From positions 1-64,000 of the forward strand of contig NZ_JAKKFI010000076.1 of NCBI RefSeq assembly GCF_022230955.1: DNA of 64,000 nucleotides, given 5' to 3'. Below the pieces are notes generated by a model. The model did no database searches and was not told the DNA's origin. It saw only the letters and a program-made list of their open reading frames with translations. Shown here in pieces: positions 16,474 to 27,034 of this stretch. The stretch comes from Micromonospora cabrerizensis. GTDB taxonomy: Bacteria; Actinomycetota; Actinomycetes; Mycobacteriales; Micromonosporaceae. Position 1 is the stretch's first letter; each line of letters starts with the position of its first letter. The translations under genes and the position numbers were made by a program.

Positions 16474-18146
16474 TCCGGATCGGCAACGCCTCCGGCTTCT
16501 ACGGCGACCGGTTCACCGCCTGGCAGGAGATGCTCGACGGCGGCGAGCTGGACGTGTTGACCGGTGACTACCTCGCCGAGTTGACCATGCTGATCCTCGC
16601 CCGGGACCGGCTGCGCGACCCCGGCCTGGGCTACGCGAAGACTTTTCTCCGTCAACTGGAGACCTGTCTCGGCACCGCCCTCGACCGTGGGGTGCGGATC
16701 GTGACCAACGCCGGCGGGTTGAACCCGGCCGGGCTCGCCGCGGCCATCGGCGCCCTGGCCGCCCGACTGGGCCTGCCCGCCAGGGTGGGGTACGTCGAGG
16801 GCGACACGATCCAACGCCCGGACGCGTTGAGCGCCAACGCCTACCTCGGCGCGTTCGGGATCGCGGCCTGCCTCGACGGAGGCGCGGACGTGGTGGTCAC
16901 CGGCCGGGTCACCGACGCATCGCTGGTGGTCGGCCCCGCCATCGCCCGCTACGGGTGGAGCCGCGACGACCTCGACCAGCTGGCCGGGGCGACCGTCGCG
17001 GGGCATCTCGTCGAGTGCGGGGCGCAGGTCACCGGCGGCAACTTCAGCTTCTTCACCGAGCTGCCCGACGGCGGGCACCGGCCCGGCTTCCCGATCGCCG
17101 AGGTGTCCGCCGACGGCTCGACGGTCCTCACCAAGCATCCGGGCACCGGTGGCGCCGTCACCGTGGAGACGGTCACCGCACAACTGCTCTACGAGGTCGG
17201 TGGGCCCGCGTACCTGGGACCGGACGTGGTCACCCGACTGGACACGGTGACGTTGCGCCCCGACGGGCCGGACCGGGTGCGGGTTTCCGGCGTCCGGGGC
17301 ACACCACCGCCGGCCACGCTGAAGGTGGGCGTCAACAACCTCGGCGGCTTCCGCAACTCGATGACGTTCGTCCTCTGCGGCCTGGACATCGAGGCGAAGG
17401 CGTCGCTGGTGCGCGGGCAGGTCGAGGAGGCGGTCGGCAAGGACGGGCTGGAGTTCGTGCTGGCCCGGACCGACCACCCGGACGCCGCCGACACCGAGGC
17501 GGCCAGCGCCCTGCTCCACGTCCACCTGCGCCACGGCGACAAGGCTCGGGCCGGCAGGGCCTTCTCGGCCGCTGCCGTGGAGTTGGCCCTGGCCTCGTAC
17601 CCGGGCTGCACGTTGACCACGCTGCCGGGCGACGCGACACCGTACGGCGTCTTCACGGCCGACGTGGTGCCGCAGGACGCGGTGTCGCACGTCGCGGTGC
17701 TGCCCGGCGGCGCACGGGTCCCGATCGCCCCGCCGATCCGCACCGCGCCCATTGCGGCGGACGAGACAGCCCCGGGCGGCGACGCGACCCACGACGGCCC
17801 GACCCGGCGCGGCCCGCTGGGCGAGCTGGTCGGTGCGCGCTCCGGGGACAAGGGCGGGGACGCCAACCTCGGCGTGTGGGCGCGCAACGACGAGGCGTAC
17901 GCGTGGCTGCGCGCCTGGTTGACCGTCGACCGGCTGGCCGAGCTGCTGCCGGAGACCGCGTCGCTGTCGGTGCGGCGCTACGACCTGCCGAACCTACGCG
18001 CGGTCAACTTCGTGATCGAGGGTCTGCTCGGTGCGGGGGTGGCCGCGTCCACCCGGTTCGACCCGCAGGCCAAGGCGCTCGGTGAGCTGCTGCGCGCCCG
18101 GATCGTCGACCTGCCGGCCGACGCGCCGACGGGGGTGGCGCGATGA
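16470..18146 (+). CDS. atuA: AtuA-family protein (DUF1446) with C-terminal ferredoxin-like domain
   Basis: 558 residues. The N-terminal ~440 residues match the AtuA/DUF1446 core: IGNASGFYGDR at the start, TNAGGLNPAG, VTGRVTDASLVVG and ECGAQVTGGNFSFF. The last ~100 residues (GARSGDKGGDANLGVWAR onward) form the AtuA-like ferredoxin-fold domain, here fused; in some species it is a separate protein. AtuA is essential for citronellol/geraniol use in Pseudomonas, but its reaction is not established. It lies in the middle of an acyl-CoA carboxylase operon and overlaps both neighbours by four bases. Confidence 0.88.
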   Translation: MIRIGNASGFYGDRFTAWQEMLDGGELDVLTGDYLAELTMLILARDRLRDPGLGYAKTFLRQLETCLGTALDRGVRIVTNAGGLNPAGLAAAIGALAARLGLPARVGYVEGDTIQRPDALSANAYLGAFGIAACLDGGADVVVTGRVTDASLVVGPAIARYGWSRDDLDQLAGATVAGHLVECGAQVTGGNFSFFTELPDGGHRPGFPIAEVSADGSTVLTKHPGTGGAVTVETVTAQLLYEVGGPAYLGPDVVTRLDTVTLRPDGPDRVRVSGVRGTPPPATLKVGVNNLGGFRNSMTFVLCGLDIEAKASLVRGQVEEAVGKDGLEFVLARTDHPDAADTEAASALLHVHLRHGDKARAGRAFSAAAVELALASYPGCTLTTLPGDATPYGVFTADVVPQDAVSHVAVLPGGARVPIAPPIRTAPIAADETAPGGDATHDGPTRRGPLGELVGARSGDKGGDANLGVWARNDEAYAWLRAWLTVDRLAELLPETASLSVRRYDLPNLRAVNFVIEGLLGAGVAASTRFDPQAKALGELLRARIVDLPADAPTGVAR

Positions 18147-19335
18147 GCATCGTGGACACCCCGGAGCGGCGGCAGTTGCGGGAGCTGACCCGCGCCTTCG
18201 TGACCCGTGAGGTGCTGCCGCACCTGGACGAATGGGAACGGGCCGGCGAGGTGCCCCTGGCGCTGCATGCCACCGCCGCGAAGCTCGGCCTGCTCGGCAT
18301 CGGCTTCCCCGAATCGGTCGGCGGCAGCGGCGGTGACCTGCTCGACTCGATCATCGTGACCGAGGAGGTGATCCGCTCCGGCGGCTCGTCCGGGCTGGTG
18401 GCAGCCCTGTTCACGCACGGCATCGCGTTGCCGCACATGGTCGCGGCGGCCGGTGCACGCACCGGTGGCTCGCTGGGCGGCCGGCTCGGTGGCACCTCGC
18501 CGCCGGGCGACGACGGCCTGATCGAACGGTACGTCCGGCCCACCCTGGCCGGCACGATGATCGGCGCACTGGCGATCACCGAGCCGGACGGCGGCTCCGA
18601 CGTGGCCGGCATCCGCACCATCGCCCGCCGCGACGGCGACCACTACGTGGTGAACGGGTCGAAGACGTACATCACCAGCGGGCACAGGGCCGACTTCGTG
18701 ACGACGGCGGTCTGCACCGACTTCCCCGGCAGCGGCGAACTCACCCTGCTGGTCATCGACAAGGGGCTGCCCGGGTTCACGGTGGGGCGCCGGTTGGACA
18801 AGCTGGGCTGGCACTGCTCGGACACGGTCGAGCTGTCGTTCGTCGACGTGCGGGTGCCGGTTACCAACCGGGTCGGCGCGGAGAACACCGGCTTCCTGGC
18901 GATCATGCAGCACTTCGCGGCGGAGCGGCTCTCGCTGGCCACCCAGGCGTACGCGACCGCGCAGCGCTGCGTCGAGCTGGCCGTGCGCTGGTGCCGGGAC
19001 CGGGAGACCTTCGGGCGTCCGCTGGCCAGCCGGCAGTTGATCCGGCACCGGCTGGCCGAGATGCACACCCGGGCCGAGGCGGCCCGGTCGTACGTGCACG
19101 AGGTGGCCAACCGGGTGGCTGCCGGCGAGCCGGTGGTGACCGAGGTGGCCATGGCCAAGAACGTGGCGGTGGCCGCCTGCGACCAGGTCGTCGACCAGGC
19201 GCTGCAACTGCACGGCGGCTTCGGTTACCTGCGCGACGCCGAGGTGGAGCGGCACTACCGGGACGCGCGGATTCTCGGCATCGGCGGCGGCACCACCGAG
19301 ATCATGAACGAGATCATCGCGAAGGGCATGGGTCT

Positions 19336-19339
<4 letters not shown>
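18143..19339 (+). CDS. Acyl-CoA dehydrogenase (isovaleryl-type base position)
   Basis: 398-residue FAD-dependent acyl-CoA dehydrogenase. ALAITEPDGGSDVAGI is the flavin/substrate loop, and ETFGRPLASRQLIRHRLAEM and LQLHGGFGYLRD are family signatures. Near the C-terminus it reads GIGGGTTEIMNE, so the Glu used by medium-chain enzymes is Gly. Glu261 in AERL instead occupies the position of the catalytic base of isovaleryl-CoA dehydrogenases, suggesting a branched-chain substrate. ATGA overlap with atuA upstream and GTGA overlap with the carboxylase beta gene downstream. Confidence 0.9.
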
Positions 19340-20937
<1,598 letters not shown>

Positions 20938-20948
20938 GGGGCGAACTG

Positions 20949-22988
20949 ATGATGATTCGGAAACTGCTCGTTGCCAATCGGGGGGAGATCGCGCGTCGGG
21001 TCTTCGCGACCTGCCGCGCGCTCGGCGTGGAGACGGTCGCCGTGCACTCGGACGCGGACGCCGCCGAGCCGTTCGTCGGCGAGGCCGACCAGGCGGTCCG
21101 GCTGCCGGGGGCCACGCCGGCCGAGACGTACCTGCGGGTCGATCTGATCCTGGAGGCGGCCCGGCGCAGCGGCGCGGACGCCGTCCACCCGGGTTACGGC
21201 TTCCTCGCCGAGAACGCCGAGTTCGCGGCGGCGGTGACCGATGCCGGGCTGACCTGGGTCGGCCCACCCGCCAAGGTGATTGCCGCGATGGGCGACAAGC
21301 TGGCGGCGAAGGCACTGCTCGCCGACGCGGGCGTGCCGATGCTGCCGAGCTGGACCGACACCGATGGGATCTCCGACTTCCCGGTGCTGGTGAAGGCGTC
21401 CGCCGGCGGCGGCGGGCGGGGGATGCGCATCGTCCGGGACGCCGCGGAGCTGGCCGAGGCGGTCGCGTCCGCGCGCCGCGAGGCGGCTGCCGCGTTCGGC
21501 GACGGCACGGTCTTCATCGAGCGGTACGTCGAGCGCGGCCGGCACGTCGAGGTGCAGATCTTCGGCGACACCCACGGTCGGGTGGTGGCCCTCGGTGACC
21601 GGGAGTGCTCGATCCAGCGCCGGCATCAGAAGATCGTCGAGGAGGCGCCGGCTGTCGTTCCGGAGCGGGTGCGCACGGCGTTGCACGAGGCGGCGGTGGC
21701 CGCCGGGCGTGCTGTCGAATACCTGGGCGCGGGCACTGTGGAGTTTCTGCTCGCCCCGGGTGGTGAGTTCTTCTTCCTGGAGATGAACACCCGCCTCCAG
21801 GTGGAGCACCCGGTCACCGAGCTGTGCACCGGCCTGGACCTGGTGGGGTTGCAACTGCTCGTCGCCGAGGGGGAGCCGCTGCCGGCGACCCTGCCGGTCA
21901 GCGCCGGGCACGCGATCGAGGTGCGTCTCTGCGCCGAGGACGCCGGGGCGGGTTGGCGGCCGGCGACCGGCACTCTGCACCGGTTCACGGCCCCGGCGGT
22001 GGCGGCCGAGTTCGGCGGGCTGGCCGGGCCGGGTCTGCGGCTCGACTCCGGTGTGGTGGCCGGCTCGGTGGTCGGGGTGCACTACGACTCGATGCTGGCG
22101 AAGCTGGTCGCCTGGGGGCGTACCCGTGCCGAGGCGACCCGGATGCTGTCCACCGCGTTGACCCGGGCCGAGCTGCACGGGGTGACCACCAACCGGGACC
22201 TGCTGGTACGCGTGCTGCGCAGCCCCGCGTTCGCCGCCGTGGAGATCGACACCGGATTCCTGGACCGGCACCCGGAGGTCTTCGCCCCACTGCTCCCCGC
22301 CGACCGTCTCCCGATCACCGCTCTCGCCGCGGCTCTGGCTGCGGCTGCCCAGCGTCGGGCGACGGCACCGGTGCTGTCCGGGCTCCCGTCCGGCTGGCGA
22401 AACGTTCCCGCCGTCCCCCAGACCACCCGCTTCGCCGGGCCGGACGGTGCCGAGATCGAGATCCGCTACCGGCTGGACCGGACCGGAGGGCTGGCCGACT
22501 GGTCCGGTACGTCAGCGGTTGAGAACTCCGCCGAGCCGCCGACAGCACCCAGCGTGGCGCTGGTCGAGGCCAGCCCGCAGCGGGTGGTGCTCGACGTCGA
22601 CGGGGTGCGGTGCGCGTACCGCGTACACCGGGTGGGGTCGGCGGTCTTCGTGGACGGCCCGGACGGGGCGGCGAGCCTGGTCGAGCTGCCGCGTCTCCCC
22701 CTGCCAACGGCGGAGGTGGCCGCCGGGTCGCTGCTCGCGCCGCTGCCCGGCGCGGTGACCCGGGTGCATGTGCAGGTCGGTCAGCGGGTCTCGGCCGGCG
22801 AACCGCTGCTCACGCTGGAAGCGATGAAGCTGGAACATCCCGTGCTCGCCCCGACCGACGGTGTGGTCGCCGAACTGCCGGTGCCGGCCGGCGGTCAGGT
22901 CCGGACGGGCGCCGTGCTGGCCGTCATCGACGGCTCCCCCGCAGCCGGCGACCTGGCGACGTCGAACCCCGAGGAGGACCCCCGATGA
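20949..22988 (+). CDS. Acyl-CoA carboxylase alpha subunit (biotin carboxylase plus BCCP)
   Basis: 679 residues. The biotin carboxylase half runs from KLLVANRGEIARRVF through the ATP-grasp Gly-rich loop (SAGGGGRGMRIV) and FLEMNTRLQVEHPVTE. A linker domain follows, and the biotinyl domain at the C-terminus carries EAMKLEH with the acceptor Lys627 (AMKL rather than the common AMKM). The ATG at 20949 is preferred because GAGGGG precedes it; a second ATG follows at once. Works with the beta subunit just upstream; the stop overlaps the next gene by ATGA. Confidence 0.93.
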   Translation: MMIRKLLVANRGEIARRVFATCRALGVETVAVHSDADAAEPFVGEADQAVRLPGATPAETYLRVDLILEAARRSGADAVHPGYGFLAENAEFAAAVTDAGLTWVGPPAKVIAAMGDKLAAKALLADAGVPMLPSWTDTDGISDFPVLVKASAGGGGRGMRIVRDAAELAEAVASARREAAAAFGDGTVFIERYVERGRHVEVQIFGDTHGRVVALGDRECSIQRRHQKIVEEAPAVVPERVRTALHEAAVAAGRAVEYLGAGTVEFLLAPGGEFFFLEMNTRLQVEHPVTELCTGLDLVGLQLLVAEGEPLPATLPVSAGHAIEVRLCAEDAGAGWRPATGTLHRFTAPAVAAEFGGLAGPGLRLDSGVVAGSVVGVHYDSMLAKLVAWGRTRAEATRMLSTALTRAELHGVTTNRDLLVRVLRSPAFAAVEIDTGFLDRHPEVFAPLLPADRLPITALAAALAAAAQRRATAPVLSGLPSGWRNVPAVPQTTRFAGPDGAEIEIRYRLDRTGGLADWSGTSAVENSAEPPTAPSVALVEASPQRVVLDVDGVRCAYRVHRVGSAVFVDGPDGAASLVELPRLPLPTAEVAAGSLLAPLPGAVTRVHVQVGQRVSAGEPLLTLEAMKLEHPVLAPTDGVVAELPVPAGGQVRTGAVLAVIDGSPAAGDLATSNPEEDPR

Positions 22989-24148
22989 CCTTCGACCTCA
23001 CCCCCGAGCAGGACCAGTTGCGCGACGCCGTGCGCGCGTTGGGCCGTCGCTACGGCCACGGTTACTTCGTCGAGAAGGCGAAGGCCGGCGAACACACCAC
23101 CGAACTCTGGGCCGACGCCGGGCGGCTCGGTTACCTGGGTGTCAACATCCCCACCGAGTACGGCGGCGGTGGCGGCGGCATCACCGAGCTGGCGATCGTG
23201 TGCGAGGAGTTGGCGGCTGCGGGCTGCCCGTTGCTGCTGCTGGTGGTCTCCCCCGCGATCGCGGCCACCGTGCTGAGTCGGCACGGCACCGAGGAGCAGC
23301 GCAAACGGCACCTGCCCGGCCTCGCCGACGGGTCCCAGAAGATCGTCTTCGCGATCACCGAGCCGGAGGCCGGTTCCAACTTTCACCGGCTCGGCACGGT
23401 GGCCCGCCCCGACGGCGACGGCTGGCTGCTCAACGGCCGCAAGTGCTACATCTCCGGGGTGGACGAGGCCGATCACGTCCTGGTGGTGGCCCGGACCGAG
23501 GATTCCTCCACCGGGAAGCTCAAGCCCGCGCTGTTCCTCGTGCCGACCGACGCGGCCGGGCTGACCAGGTCCAAGCTGGACATGGAGATCGTGTCCCCGG
23601 AGAACCAGTTCCTGCTCTACCTGGACGACGTGCGGCTGCCCGCCGACGCGCTGCTCGGTGAGTCGCTGGACGCCGGGCTGCCGGCCCTCTTCGCCGGGCT
23701 CAACCCGGAGCGGATCACCGTGGCCGCGATGGGGGCCGGCACGGGTCGGTACGCCATCGAGCGGGCCAGCGAGTACACGTCCACCCGCAAGGTCTGGGGT
23801 GGTCGGAGCATCGGCTCCCACCAGGGGGTGTCGCACCCGTTGGCGCACGCGGCGGTGCAGGTGGAACTGGCCCGCCTGATGATCCAGAAGGCGGCCACCC
23901 TGTACGACGCCGGCCGTGACCTGGAGGCCGGAGTGGCGGGCAACATGGCCAAGTACGCGGCCGGGGAGGCCGCCGCGCTCGCCGTGGACACCGCCGTCCA
24001 GGTGCTCGGTGGGGCGGGCATGACCACCGAGTACGGCGTGGCTACCCTGCTCGGCGCGGTGCGGGCCGGCCGGATCGCCCCGGTCAGTCGGGAGATGATC
24101 CTCAACTTCGTGGCGCAACACGTCCTGGGCCAGGACAAGTCGTACTGA
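22985..24148 (+). CDS. Second acyl-CoA dehydrogenase of the carboxylase operon
   Basis: 387 residues. FAITEPEAGSNFHRLGT is the flavin loop, and VQVLGGAGMTTEYGVATLLG is a C-terminal signature. Glu242 in NPERITVAAMG is at the isovaleryl-type base position. It differs markedly from the first dehydrogenase in the operon, so the two probably oxidise different intermediates; in the atu pathway one would act on citronellyl-CoA and one on a later acyl-CoA. The ATG at 22985 overlaps the alpha-subunit stop. Last gene of the operon, ending in a hairpin. Confidence 0.9.
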   Translation: MTFDLTPEQDQLRDAVRALGRRYGHGYFVEKAKAGEHTTELWADAGRLGYLGVNIPTEYGGGGGGITELAIVCEELAAAGCPLLLLVVSPAIAATVLSRHGTEEQRKRHLPGLADGSQKIVFAITEPEAGSNFHRLGTVARPDGDGWLLNGRKCYISGVDEADHVLVVARTEDSSTGKLKPALFLVPTDAAGLTRSKLDMEIVSPENQFLLYLDDVRLPADALLGESLDAGLPALFAGLNPERITVAAMGAGTGRYAIERASEYTSTRKVWGGRSIGSHQGVSHPLAHAAVQVELARLMIQKAATLYDAGRDLEAGVAGNMAKYAAGEAAALAVDTAVQVLGGAGMTTEYGVATLLGAVRAGRIAPVSREMILNFVAQHVLGQDKSY

Positions 24149-24157
24149 CCCCGCCGA

Positions 24158-24182
24158 CGGGCGGGCCGAGCCGGCCCGCCCG
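24158..24182 (+). terminator. GC-rich hairpin ending the carboxylase operon
   Basis: CGGGCGGGCCG (24158-24168) pairs perfectly with CGGCCCGCCCG (24172-24182) over a 3-nt loop, 9 bp after the last stop. No T-run follows, but short-loop GC stems of this kind often terminate transcription in actinobacteria. Confidence 0.6.
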
Positions 24183-24187
24183 GCCGT

Positions 24188-24264
24188 TGATCGACTCGGT
24201 TTCCTGAATTTCGGGGTGCCCGAGAGCCAGTGACACCCCGATTTCCAGGAAGCCGAGTCGATCA
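24188..24264. repeat. Long intergenic palindrome A, GATC at the tips
   Basis: Arms 24188-24218 and 24234-24264 (31 nt each) pair with 4 mismatches over a 15-nt loop. The outer ends read TGATC and GATCA. It lies between convergent genes, just after the operon hairpin. No coding potential and no T-run. One of six elements of the same build in this window. Confidence 0.8.
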
Positions 24265-24293
24265 GCCGCTCGGCCGCGTGACGCGCGGCCTCC

Positions 24294-25307
24294 TCACGCG
24301 CCTTGTGGGCCCGACCGCTCCCGGCGGTGCAGGATGGTCACGGCCACCGCGAAGAGCAGCGCGGGCGCCAGCACCAGCGTCAGCCACTGCGCCAGGGTGA
24401 GCGCATCGAGGACACCGTCGTGGCTGGAACGCCGCAGGAACCTCCCCGTGGTGCCGAGCCCCACCCGGGTGAGCACCAACGTGACGCCCACCGGAACCAC
24501 AAGCGCGAGCAGGCGTCGCCGCAACACCGCCGGCGTCGACAGGATGACGAGGGCGAAGAGCAGGTATCCCGCGGTCAGCAGGATCGCCTCGATCCGGCCG
24601 ACGCCGAAGGTGAAGATCAACGTACCGTCGATGGGAGTCGTCGAGTCATCGACAGCAGTCAGCAGCGCGATGCTTGGAGCACCGACGCTGACCAGCGTCG
24701 CCGCCGCCAGCGTGCCGAGCCGCCAGCGCGCGAGGGAAGCCGTCACGGAACGGGGAGCACGGACGGCGAGCACCAGCGGAACCATCGCGGCGAGCACGGC
24801 GGGCCAGAGATTGAACACCGTGGAATATTGCCCGTAATCCTCGGCGACCCGCACCACCTCGAACGTCGCGCCGCCGACGGCGATCGCGGCTGCTGCCCGG
24901 CCCCATCCGAACACGACCGACACCGCCACGGTGAGCCACAGCAACGCCACGAGACCAATCGGCCAGAAGACGAACTTCTCACCGATCCCATAGGGGTAGC
25001 TGTCCGCGAACATGGCGGTGTGCAGCACCGGAACGCGCGCATCCCGCACGAACAACATCAACGCGGCGATCAGGCCGAGCGCCTGTGCCGCCTCCCGCCA
25101 CGCATCGCCCGAGAATCGCGCACCAGCCTGGCGGACATGCGCCTGCAACGCCCCGCCGAGCAGGGCGAGCACGTCTCGCGGCACAGGCCTGCGCTGACCC
25201 GGTGACGCGTCGTCCAGCAGCACCCCGATCAGCTCGTCCTCGTACTGCCGACGGTAGGCGCGGGGATAACAGGCCAGCAGCCGCCGGTAACCGTGTTCCA
25301 ACGTCAT
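24294..25307 (-). CDS. Multi-pass membrane protein coupled to a PadR regulator
   Basis: 337 residues. The N-terminal ~80 residues are soluble (YRRLLACYPRAYRRQYEDEL, a short motif common at the start of actinobacterial proteins paired with PadR). About eight hydrophobic segments follow to the C-terminus. No enzymatic motif is seen. ATG at 25307 overlaps the PadR stop (ATGA at 25304-25307), so the two are co-translated. Similar pairs are known where PadR controls the membrane protein gene; the cargo or role is unknown. Confidence 0.75.
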   Translation of the reverse strand: MTLEHGYRRLLACYPRAYRRQYEDELIGVLLDDASPGQRRPVPRDVLALLGGALQAHVRQAGARFSGDAWREAAQALGLIAALMLFVRDARVPVLHTAMFADSYPYGIGEKFVFWPIGLVALLWLTVAVSVVFGWGRAAAAIAVGGATFEVVRVAEDYGQYSTVFNLWPAVLAAMVPLVLAVRAPRSVTASLARWRLGTLAAATLVSVGAPSIALLTAVDDSTTPIDGTLIFTFGVGRIEAILLTAGYLLFALVILSTPAVLRRRLLALVVPVGVTLVLTRVGLGTTGRFLRRSSHDGVLDALTLAQWLTLVLAPALLFAVAVTILHRRERSGPQGA

Positions 25308-25651
25308 GCCGCACCGCCATCGAAGATGAGGCCGGCTCGGCGCAGTCGCACGCTCGCCGCGTCGGCGTTGCTCCGCAGCCGTGCCGACTCCTCGGCGAGT
25401 CGCTGCGCTCCCGACACCGTGAGCCGGTAGTAGCGGCGCAACCTGGACTGCACCTGCTCCTCGCGCTCGATGTCGATGAGGCCCTCGGTCCGCAGTCGGT
25501 CGAGGGCCGCATAGAGGGTGCCGGCGCGCAGGTCGACCCGCCCATCGGAGATCTGGCGGACCTCTTCGAGGACGGCGTAGCCGTGCCGTGGAGCCTCGAC
25601 GAGCGCGGTGAGGATCAGGTAGGTGGATTCGTGTAGGGACGCTTTCGCCAT
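25304..25651 (-). CDS. PadR-family transcriptional regulator
   Basis: 115-residue winged-helix protein. STYLILTALVEAPRHGYAVL is the family's N-terminal helix pair, and AGTLYAALDRLRTEGLI and RRYYRLTVSGAQRL form the recognition helix and wing. The C-terminal dimer helix is short, placing it in the small PadR subfamily. It is the first gene of a two-gene unit and most likely autoregulatory through the palindrome 10 bp upstream. Confidence 0.9.
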   Translation of the reverse strand: MAKASLHESTYLILTALVEAPRHGYAVLEEVRQISDGRVDLRAGTLYAALDRLRTEGLIDIEREEQVQSRLRRYYRLTVSGAQRLAEESARLRSNADAASVRLRRAGLIFDGGAA

Positions 25652-25660
25652 CCCGGCAGC

Positions 25661-25681
25661 ATATACCGTCCGACTGTATAT
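25661..25681. promoter_or_regulatory. Candidate PadR operator/promoter
   Basis: ATATAC-N9-GTATAT, a 21-bp symmetrical AT-rich site in an otherwise GC-rich gap, ends 10 bp from the padR ATG. On the minus strand GTATAT could double as a -10 element, which would make the transcript leaderless or nearly so. Confidence 0.55.
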
Positions 25682-25843
25682 ACGCCCAGCGCGCCGCCAC
25701 GATCCGCGTCGTGTCTACCGGCCCGCCGCGCCGGAGAGGTGGACCGGCGGCCTTCGCCGCGGTCAGCGTGCCACTGGCCACCGTCACCCTCGTGCGGGCC
25801 AACCGCCGGGAACCGTAGGCGACGAAGCCGCCGGTTGGCCGGG

Positions 25844-27034
25844 TCAGCCCGGCGTACGACAGGTGGCATCGATGCGGTGCACCGGTCGGACCCGCCGGCC
25901 CATGCCCTCCAACAGCGAATCCTCGACGTGGAAGTCGTGGATGCGCAGCTGGTGGCGGGGCAGCTCCTCCTCGCTCGGGCAAAGCACCTGCGCGCGGACC
26001 AGGCCGACCGGGACGTACCGGACTCCGCCCTGCTCCTGGAGGATCACCATGTTGACGTCGTCCGTGGTGACCACGTGCCCGCGTACGTCCTCGGTCGGCC
26101 CGTTCTCCTCACCCACGGTGGTGACCGTCAGCGGCAACACCGGCGTGCTGATCACCGGCACCGCGGCCCAGATCAGCGTGGCCAGCACCGCCACCTCGGT
26201 CACCGACGCCAGCGGACGGATCACCACACCCGGCAGCGGCCCGGCGATGAACAGGGCCAGCAGCGGAGGCACCACGATGAGCGCCAGCACCAGCTCCTCG
26301 CCGCCCTGCTGCACCGCCTCCCGCAGGGTGGGCAGCATCAGCCAGCCGTACCCGGCGAGCAGCGCGACGATGATCAGCAGCCGTGGCACCACCCGCTCGT
26401 GCAGGCGCGCGGAACGGAGTTGGAACGCGGCCACGAAGGCCGGCAGCAGCAGCGGAAGGTAGAGCAGCGGCCAGGTGATCAGGGCGAGCAGGAAGCTGGC
26501 CAGCACCACCCAGGCCGGCGTGATGTCGGCCCAACGGGCGAAGAGCGGACGACGACGGGTGCCCGGCGGCAGCCGGTCGGCGCTGACGGCCAGCACCGCG
26601 CCGAGCGCGAAGACGGCGACCAGTCCGGTCGAGAGCAGCCGGGCTGCCGTGGTCAGGAAACCGGCCAGCAGGTTGACCGGCCCGACGTTCGCCACCAACA
26701 GCAGTGTGGTCTGGAGTTCGCCGCCCGCCTCCACCCCGAGGCGGAGCACCGAGAAGATCGCCGGTACGCCCACCGCGGCGGTCCAGAACGACTGACTGGC
26801 GCGAGCGCGTCGCTCCGCCGGGTCCCAGCGGACCCGCCCGGGCTCGACGTCGGCGACGATCGGCTCGACTGGTTCCGCGACCGGCACACCGGCCGGCCAG
26901 TCGACACCGTCCACCCCGGCCGGCGACGCAGGCCCCGTACCGTCGATGGTCGGCCCGGCTGCGGTGTCCGGCACGGGGCTGCGGGGCGGCGGGACCGGGC
27001 CGTCACCGCCGGCGGCGGTGGTCGCCGCGCTCAC
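25844..27034 (-). CDS. Multi-pass membrane protein with C-terminal extracytoplasmic tail
   Basis: 396 residues, no family recognised. The first ~70 residues are Pro/Gly-rich and disordered-looking. About six hydrophobic segments lie between residues 90 and 300, followed by a ~100-residue soluble tail containing VRYVPVGLVRAQVLCPSE and RIHDFHVEDSL. GTG at 27034 overlaps the stop of the solute-binding lipoprotein gene (GTGA), so the two proteins are probably made together and may interact: a lipoprotein sensor with a membrane partner rather than a classical ABC permease, since no permease motif is present. Confidence 0.72.
   Translation of the reverse strand: MSAATTAAGGDGPVPPPRSPVPDTAAGPTIDGTGPASPAGVDGVDWPAGVPVAEPVEPIVADVEPGRVRWDPAERRARASQSFWTAAVGVPAIFSVLRLGVEAGGELQTTLLLVANVGPVNLLAGFLTTAARLLSTGLVAVFALGAVLAVSADRLPPGTRRRPLFARWADITPAWVVLASFLLALITWPLLYLPLLLPAFVAAFQLRSARLHERVVPRLLIIVALLAGYGWLMLPTLREAVQQGGEELVLALIVVPPLLALFIAGPLPGVVIRPLASVTEVAVLATLIWAAVPVISTPVLPLTVTTVGEENGPTEDVRGHVVTTDDVNMVILQEQGGVRYVPVGLVRAQVLCPSEEELPRHQLRIHDFHVEDSLLEGMGRRVRPVHRIDATCRTPG

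Noticed and set aside
25844..27034. Calling the membrane partner GlnX
   Set aside because: It has about six hydrophobic segments with a C-terminal tail; the topology expected for GlnX is different, so only the analogy is kept.
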